From positions 1 through 56,553 of the forward strand of contig JAFTSM010000027.1 of the NCBI GenBank assembly GCA_017467305.1: DNA of 56,553 nt, read 5' to 3'. Of this stretch, positions 51,812-56,553 are shown in pieces (the stretch's first letter is position 1; each line of letters begins with the position of its first letter). The position numbers and the translations under genes are program-made. The stretch is from Candidatus Gastranaerophilales bacterium. GTDB lineage: Bacteria > Cyanobacteriota > Vampirovibrionia > Gastranaerophilales > Gastranaerophilaceae. The notes below the pieces were generated by a model. The model did not search any database and was not told the DNA's origin. It saw nothing but the letters and a program-made list of their open reading frames with translations.

Positions 51812-52966
51812 ATGAAAGAAAAGATTGCAATACTTGGCTCTACTGGTTCAATAGGTACACAAGCGTTAGAAGTTATAGATAAACTTTCTGATAAATTTGA
51901 GATTGTTGCACTTTCTGCTGGAAGCAATCTTGAATTGTTTGAAAAGCAAATAGAAAAATATCAGCCAAAGTATGTTTCTGTGAAAAAAGATTCAGATGCG
52001 TGCGAGTTAAAGTCTAAATTTCCTAATATTGATGTAATGTTTGGTGATGTTGGTCTTGTTTCAATTGCTAATATTAAAGAAGTTCAAATGCTTTTGGTTG
52101 CTGTTTCTGGAAAGATTGGTTTAAAACCAACAATACAAGCCATTAAAAATAAAAAAGATATTGCGTTGGCTAATAAAGAAACACTTGTTATGGCTGGTGA
52201 TATTGTAATGAAGCTAGCAAAAGATAATGGAGTTAAAATTTTACCGGTTGATAGCGAACATTCTGCAATTTTTCAATGTATAAATAATGGAAAAAATGTT
52301 AAACATTTAGTTATAACAGCTTCTGGTGGACCATTTAGAAATTCTACAAAGCAAGAAATGGAAAATGCAAATCTTGATGAAGCTTTGGCTCATCCACGTT
52401 GGAATATGGGTAAAAAGATTACGGTAGATTCAGCTACCTTAATGAATAAAGGTTTAGAAGTTATTGAAGCACATCATTTGTTTGATTTTGCTTATGATGA
52501 TATAAAAGTTGTAATTCATCCTCAAAGTTATATTCATAGTGCTGTTGAATTTGCAGATGGTAGTGTTATTGCTCAAATTGGTATACCTAGTATGCATATT
52601 CCAATTCAATATGCTCTAACGTATCCAGATAGAGTTGAAGGTATAGAAACTGAAAGTTTTGATTTTGTTAAAGCATCTAAATTTGAATTTTATGAACCAG
52701 ATTATGAAAAATTTCCTTCTTTAAAATTGGCGTTTGAAGTTGGAAAGTTAGGTGGAACGTATCCCGTTTGTATGAATGCAGCAAATGAAGAAGCTGTATT
52801 TGCTTTTCTAGATAAAAAAATAAAATATCTAGATATTTATAAAATTACAAAACAAGTTTTTGATAGCTATAAATCTATTGAGAATGCTTCAATAGAACAA
52901 ATACTTGAAGAAGATGAAAAAATTAGAATTCAAACTCGAAAATTAATTGATGAATATAAGGATTAG
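51812..52966 (+). CDS. dxr: 1-deoxy-D-xylulose-5-phosphate reductoisomerase
   Basis: The 384-aa NADPH enzyme makes MEP, the committed step of the non-mevalonate isoprenoid pathway. [16 protein letters not shown] (NADPH site), [10 protein letters not shown] and ASGGPFRN (substrate site) are conserved. ATG 51812 is preferred to 51797, which lies inside manC. It is followed by aroQ two bases later. Confidence 0.95.
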   Translation: MKEKIAILGSTGSIGTQALEVIDKLSDKFEIVALSAGSNLELFEKQIEKYQPKYVSVKKDSDACELKSKFPNIDVMFGDVGLVSIANIKEVQMLLVAVSGKIGLKPTIQAIKNKKDIALANKETLVMAGDIVMKLAKDNGVKILPVDSEHSAIFQCINNGKNVKHLVITASGGPFRNSTKQEMENANLDEALAHPRWNMGKKITVDSATLMNKGLEVIEAHHLFDFAYDDIKVVIHPQSYIHSAVEFADGSVIAQIGIPSMHIPIQYALTYPDRVEGIETESFDFVKASKFEFYEPDYEKFPSLKLAFEVGKLGGTYPVCMNAANEEAVFAFLDKKIKYLDIYKITKQVFDSYKSIENASIEQILEEDEKIRIQTRKLIDEYKD

Positions 52967-52968
52967 AT

Positions 52969-53406
52969 ATGAAAATATTATTTTTAAATGGTCCAAATTT
53001 AAATTTACTTGGAACAAGAGAACCAGATAAGTATGGTAGTCAAACATTGTTGAATATTGAAAATTTTATTAGAAAAGAAGCTGTTAATATGGGCATTGAA
53101 ATAGATTTCTATCAATCTAATATTGAAGGTGAGTTAGTTGATAAAATTCAGCAGGCGAAAGGTGTTTATGACGGCATAGTCATGAATCCAGCTGCTTATA
53201 CGCATACCAGTGTTGCAATAAGAGATGCTTTGCTCGGTGTTTGTATTCCAACAGTTGAAATCCATCTTTCTAATATTCATACAAGGGAAGATTTTAGAAA
53301 AATATCATTAACAGCCCCAGCTTGTATTGGTCAAATTACTGGATTTGGAGCAAATAGCTATAAATTGGGATTGATTGCAATAAAAGATTATTTGAATTCA
53401 CTTTAG
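52969..53406 (+). CDS. aroQ: 3-dehydroquinate dehydratase, type II
   Basis: The 145-aa shikimate-pathway enzyme shows [33 protein letters not shown] and the [14 protein letters not shown] segment. Length is normal. It is third in the manC-dxr-aroQ transcript, and its 3' end overlaps the convergent glycosidase-like gene by 9 bp. Confidence 0.95.
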   Translation: MKILFLNGPNLNLLGTREPDKYGSQTLLNIENFIRKEAVNMGIEIDFYQSNIEGELVDKIQQAKGVYDGIVMNPAAYTHTSVAIRDALLGVCIPTVEIHLSNIHTREDFRKISLTAPACIGQITGFGANSYKLGLIAIKDYLNSL

Positions 53407-54207
53407 GATTAAGAAAGATTTAAGTTTTCTTGCTGTATTGTCTTTTTCTGAAAAGATATGTAGGTCTTGTGAATCAAAAGATGTTGAACCACCACCATCA
53501 AATCCCATTGATTTTTCCATTCCCCATTTTCTTGTTAAATCTGCCACTTCTTCAAGTGTCATAGGGTTTTCTTTTGTAATAATAAATAAGTAAACTTTGT
53601 TTTCTCTTATACCAATGGCTGTTCTTGGATATTTGTGTAGTGAAGAAGCTGATTCACTAACTATTTCACCATCTCTAACTAAAACAAAAAATTCTTCTTC
53701 TAATCTTAATTCTGGGAAGAGCATAGGACCAGCTTGAATAGAATGTTTTAGAGTTAATCCTTCTTTTATTGGTTCATTGTGTGGGGTAATATCGTAGATA
53801 TATTTACCTTTTTCATCTTGTAAAACTCTAAATTCACTACGATTTAAAATCTTATCTAGGTATGGTTTTAATACTTCATTATTAATTAAACTTTCATTAT
53901 CATTTGGATTTAAAACTTCTTGTCCATCAATTGTCACATATGATACTGTTTTCTGATTTTTAGGGTCAAAAAAGCCAGCGTTTATAACAAATCTTGGTGA
54001 TAATCTATCGAAAACACTTCTATTAGTTTCTAATTCTTCTACAACAACTGGTACTAACTTCCCTTTTGCTTTTATTGTATTAACTTCAACAATATACACA
54101 CCTTTAGGGTCTTGAACAATTCTATATGGGCATACAGCTTTTGCCTCAACTTGCACAAAAATAAATGATATAAAAAGTATAAGTATTGATAATAATGTTT
54201 TTTTCAT
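53398..54207 (-). CDS. Secreted phosphodiester glycosidase (NAGPA-like) domain protein
   Basis: The 269-aa protein has a signal peptide ([22 protein letters not shown]). Its body matches NAGPA-type domains: [27 protein letters not shown] and the C-terminal [11 protein letters not shown]. Such domains cleave or act on sugar phosphodiesters or envelope polysaccharides; the substrate here is unknown. ATG 54207 with GAAGGAT upstream is chosen; it overlaps the lptF/G stop in TAATG form, so translation is coupled to the LPS transport genes. Confidence 0.85.
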   Translation of the reverse strand: MKKTLLSILILFISFIFVQVEAKAVCPYRIVQDPKGVYIVEVNTIKAKGKLVPVVVEELETNRSVFDRLSPRFVINAGFFDPKNQKTVSYVTIDGQEVLNPNDNESLINNEVLKPYLDKILNRSEFRVLQDEKGKYIYDITPHNEPIKEGLTLKHSIQAGPMLFPELRLEEEFFVLVRDGEIVSESASSLHKYPRTAIGIRENKVYLFIITKENPMTLEEVADLTRKWGMEKSMGFDGGGSTSFDSQDLHIFSEKDNTARKLKSFLILK

Positions 54208-55310
54208 TATAAATCCTTCATTTTTTTCAATAAGCATATTAAAGTAATTATGCAGACTGGTGGTATCATTGATGTAACCCAAGGTGATAGTATTGCTTTT
54301 TCTGCCAGTAAATCAAAGAATGGGATAGTTATGTAGTATGCAAATATTATGCCCACGGCAATCAACATACCCACAAATTTTTGTTCTCTTGGTTTTGAAA
54401 ATCCTAATAAACATCCAGCAATTGCAAATAAAATACACAAAAAAGAATGAACAAACCTTTGAATATATTTGTTTAACATAAATCTATATTCATCATCCAT
54501 TCTTTCTCGTTTTAGCATTTTAACGTATTCTGAAATTTGCGCATTTGTAAGTTCTCTATCTTTATAAACAGAATATTTCATTAATTTGTAAGCATTTTCA
54601 GAAGTTTCGCCGTCAAGTAATTTGTAATTTTCAACAGTTCCTATTTCTTTGAAAATCCCTTCTTCTGATATTGAGTATTTTTTTGCTGAGTTTAAAGTCC
54701 AAGAATTATGGTCATATTTTGCAAAGTCAGAAACTAGTATGCTTGAAAGTAAGCTTGTTCCTTTTTCTGTGTAATCATAAAAATTTAGTACAACTACTTT
54801 TCTAATGTTGTTGTTATCAAAGTTTGGAACAATTACTATTTTATCCATAGAATCATCATCTTTTTTTATAGGGAAAACAAACTGTGATGACCTGTTCTCT
54901 CCTTTTATATCTTTTAGTTTACAAGCAGAATATGGTAATAATTTAGAACCAACAATAAATGTAAAAGCTGTTGCAAAGACGCTCATAACGATAACAGATG
55001 CTATTATTCTGAAAAATGGGAAGCCAGAACCACGCATTACTGTAATTTCAAAATCTTTACTTAGTTTATCAAAAGAAAGTAGTGTTCCTAATAACATTCC
55101 AACTGGGAGTGCTATATTCAGAACTTTAGGTAGTTCATAAACTATAATGGAAATACCCATTTCTATAGAATAAGTACCATTAATCACCCTTTGCACTGTT
55201 TTTAATAGAATTTCTGGCATTATCCATACAATCATAAAAACAAGTATGCACCCAAAACAAGAGATAAAAACTTGGTTAAATATATATTTATCTAACAATT
55301 TTAATTTCAT
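54207..55310 (-). CDS. LptF/LptG-family lipopolysaccharide export permease
   Basis: The 367-aa YjgP/YjgQ-family protein has an N-terminal membrane domain, a periplasmic beta-jellyroll region (about 130-270) and three C-terminal helices (FLCILFAIAGCLLGF, AVGIIFAYYITIPFF, MIPPVCIITLICLL). With LptB it extracts LPS from the inner membrane. Only one permease gene is present here, so LptF versus LptG cannot be decided. It starts at the stop codon of lptB, so they are coupled. Confidence 0.92.
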   Translation of the reverse strand: MKLKLLDKYIFNQVFISCFGCILVFMIVWIMPEILLKTVQRVINGTYSIEMGISIIVYELPKVLNIALPVGMLLGTLLSFDKLSKDFEITVMRGSGFPFFRIIASVIVMSVFATAFTFIVGSKLLPYSACKLKDIKGENRSSQFVFPIKKDDDSMDKIVIVPNFDNNNIRKVVVLNFYDYTEKGTSLLSSILVSDFAKYDHNSWTLNSAKKYSISEEGIFKEIGTVENYKLLDGETSENAYKLMKYSVYKDRELTNAQISEYVKMLKRERMDDEYRFMLNKYIQRFVHSFLCILFAIAGCLLGFSKPREQKFVGMLIAVGIIFAYYITIPFFDLLAEKAILSPWVTSMIPPVCIITLICLLKKMKDL

Positions 55311-56032
55311 TAAAGAGTGAAATCCTTTCCTAGATAGAATTGTTTAACAATAGGGTCATTCGCAATAGCATCTCTTGTTCCTTGGTGTTGTATTTTTCCG
55401 TCAAATATAACATAAGCTCTATCTGTAATAGATAATGTTGCTTTTGGATTATGGTCTGTGATTAATACACCTAGACCTCTATTTGATAAAATTCTAATAT
55501 TGTCTTTGATTTCACCAATCGCAATGGGGTCAATACCGGCAAATGGTTCATCTAATAAAACAAAATCTGGGCTTGCAGCTAATGCACGTGCAATTTCTAC
55601 ACGTCTTCTTTCTCCACCTGATAGTGCAACAGCAGCAGAATCTCTTAATCTTGTTATTTTAAACTCTTCTAGGAGTTCTTCTAACTTTTCTTTTTTCTCT
55701 TTTTTGTTTAGTTTGTCGTTAAGTTCTAAAACTAGTTTAATATTATCTTCTACAGTTAATTTTCTAAAAATAGAAGTTTCTTGAGGAAGGTATCCGATAC
55801 CGTGTTTTGCACGTTTATCCATTGTAAGTGAGGTTAAATCTTTATCGTCAACATATATTCTTCCAGAGTTTGGACGAACAAGTCCAACAACCATATAGAA
55901 TGTTGTTGTTTTTCCGGCCCCATTTGGACCTAAAAGACCAACAACCTCACCTTTATTAACCTCGATTGAAATGTCATTAACAACTGTTCTATCATTGTAA
56001 ATTTTAACGAGATTTTCTGCTTTAATTTTCAT
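55310..56032 (-). CDS. lptB: Lipopolysaccharide export ATPase LptB
   Basis: The 240-aa ABC ATPase has Walker A GPNGAGKTT, the LptB-characteristic YLPQETSIFRKLTVEDN, signature LSGGERRRVEIARALA and Walker B FVLLDEPFAGIDP. It powers LPS transport with the adjacent permease. Its first codon follows a leader without a strong ribosome-binding site. An intrinsic terminator separates it from the HEAT-repeat gene upstream on the minus strand. Confidence 0.95.
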   Translation of the reverse strand: MKIKAENLVKIYNDRTVVNDISIEVNKGEVVGLLGPNGAGKTTTFYMVVGLVRPNSGRIYVDDKDLTSLTMDKRAKHGIGYLPQETSIFRKLTVEDNIKLVLELNDKLNKKEKKEKLEELLEEFKITRLRDSAAVALSGGERRRVEIARALAASPDFVLLDEPFAGIDPIAIGEIKDNIRILSNRGLGVLITDHNPKATLSITDRAYVIFDGKIQHQGTRDAIANDPIVKQFYLGKDFTL

Positions 56033-56100
56033 AAATAATCTGAGCCCCTATCTTATTAAATTTTAAATAAAACAAGGGGTAATGTCAAAAAGTGACAATA

Positions 56101-56128
56101 AAAAATGCCCTATATAAGGGCATTTTTT
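56101..56128. terminator. Intrinsic terminator upstream of lptB
   Basis: AAAAATGCCCT (56101-56111) pairs with AGGGCATTTTT (56117-56127) around ATATA, with T/A-rich flanks on both strands. It follows the HEAT-repeat gene on the minus strand. A small TGTCA...TGACA hairpin lies at 56083-56096. Confidence 0.85.
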
Positions 56129-56147
56129 ACGACTATTAATTTAGTTG

Positions 56148-56553
56148 TTATGCGTTTACTTTTTTAGCTTGACCTTCGTTAACTGGTTTCCAGTTAGCAG
56201 CCATAATTTTTTTGAAAGATTTTAAAGCTGTATCTTCTAATTCACCTAATTCTTCAGCTTTTACGATTAATTCTCTTAATGGTAATAAAGCTCTTTGGTC
56301 ACGAAGTACACCTAATGCAGCAGCTGCACCAGCTCTAACTAAGTCATTTTCTTTTTCATTTTTCATAACTTCGATTAAAGAAGGAACTGCTTTTGTATCA
56401 TTAAGTTTACCTAAAGAAGTTACTGCATAAATTCTAACGTTAACCCATTCATCTTTTAACATTTTAATGATATGGTCAACAGCTTTAGGGTTACCGATTT
56501 CGCCTAATGCTCTTGTTGCATCGCATCTTACATTAACTTTTTCGCTATCTAAT
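56148..56553 (-). CDS. HEAT-repeat (PBS-lyase-like) protein, 5' end cut by window edge
   Basis: The 134 visible residues are PBS-lyase-type HEAT repeats: CDATRALGEIGNPKAVDHII, VRIYAVTSLGKLNDTKAVPSL, VRAGAAAALGVLRDQRALLP. The reading frame stays open through the window end, so the internal ATG at 56462 is not the start. Such repeats are frequent in cyanobacteria and bind other proteins. The C-terminus (QAKKVNA) ends shortly before an intrinsic terminator. Confidence 0.85.
   Translation of the reverse strand, partial: LDSEKVNVRCDATRALGEIGNPKAVDHIIKMLKDEWVNVRIYAVTSLGKLNDTKAVPSLIEVMKNEKENDLVRAGAAAALGVLRDQRALLPLRELIVKAEELGELEDTALKSFKKIMAANWKPVNEGQAKKVNA

Noticed and set aside
1..56553. CRISPR arrays, tRNA or rRNA genes, integrase or transposase genes
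   Set aside because: No regularly spaced direct repeats, cloverleaf-like segments, rRNA-like stretches or recombinase motifs were found on reading both strands.

Overview
The window looks like a chromosomal segment of a low-GC, Gram-negative, gut-type bacterium. Gram-negative markers are LptB with an LptF/G permease, a TonB-dependent receptor, a giant autotransporter and several signal-peptide proteins. The mixture of NarL-type regulator plus histidine kinase, PBS-lyase-type HEAT repeats and many lineage-specific proteins carrying an N-terminal S-F-K/R-G motif suggests a non-photosynthetic cyanobacterial relative (Vampirovibrionia/Gastranaerophilales, 'Melainabacteria'). This assignment is an inference from gene content. 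No rRNA, tRNA, CRISPR array, phage module or transposase gene was seen.

Layout. 1-4.3 kb: HD-domain protein, an unknown 466-aa protein and a calpain-like cysteine protease. 4.3-4.85 kb: a MITE-like element with 23-bp terminal inverted repeats. 4.8-13.7 kb: trmFO, a CpaE/TadZ-like ATPase, a degenerate CpaF/TadA-like partner, a response regulator/histidine kinase pair, UvrD and threonine dehydratase. 13.8-22.6 kb: a 2.27-kaa Pmp-like autotransporter with a C8 tract at its start, then a DUF2207 membrane protein. 22.6-24.5 kb: a MarR regulator, a candidate small RNA with a consensus promoter and a flavoprotein. 24.5-27.2 kb: a minus-strand cluster of unknown membrane/coiled-coil proteins, one split by an in-frame TAG. 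27.5-32.2 kb: a cobalamin riboswitch and a btuB-C-D-F-like B12 uptake operon. 32.2-36.7 kb: ychF, a second MITE-like element with related inverted repeats, a secreted protein and a membrane-anchored coiled-coil gene split at an A9 tract. 36.9-41.9 kb: a TPR protein, a FliA-like sigma factor, FlhB, apt and maf. 42-45.4 kb: a radical SAM/SPASM protein, ald and pyrF. 45.7-49.1 kb: a probable outer-membrane protein and a 762-aa protein joining a GHKL-type ATPase region to an HExxH metallopeptidase-like region. 49.1-56.5 kb: anmK, manC-dxr-aroQ, a phosphodiester-glycosidase-like protein, lptF/G, lptB and a partial HEAT-repeat protein.

Recognisable metabolism covers cell-wall recycling (AnmK), isoprenoid and aromatic precursors (Dxr, AroQ), nucleotide-sugar synthesis (ManC), purine salvage and pyrimidine synthesis (Apt, PyrF), amino-acid turnover (IlvA, Ald), B12 import and lipopolysaccharide transport. 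Gene packing is tight: most tail-to-tail gene pairs abut or overlap. At least five genes have a -10 box placed so that transcription should start on the start codon.

The most unusual items are the GHKL-HExxH fusion protein, the shared S-F-K/R-G N-terminal motif in otherwise unrelated large proteins including a calpain-like protease, the C8 tract in the Pmp-like autotransporter, two genes interrupted by a TAG codon or an A9 frameshift, and the two related MITE-like elements.
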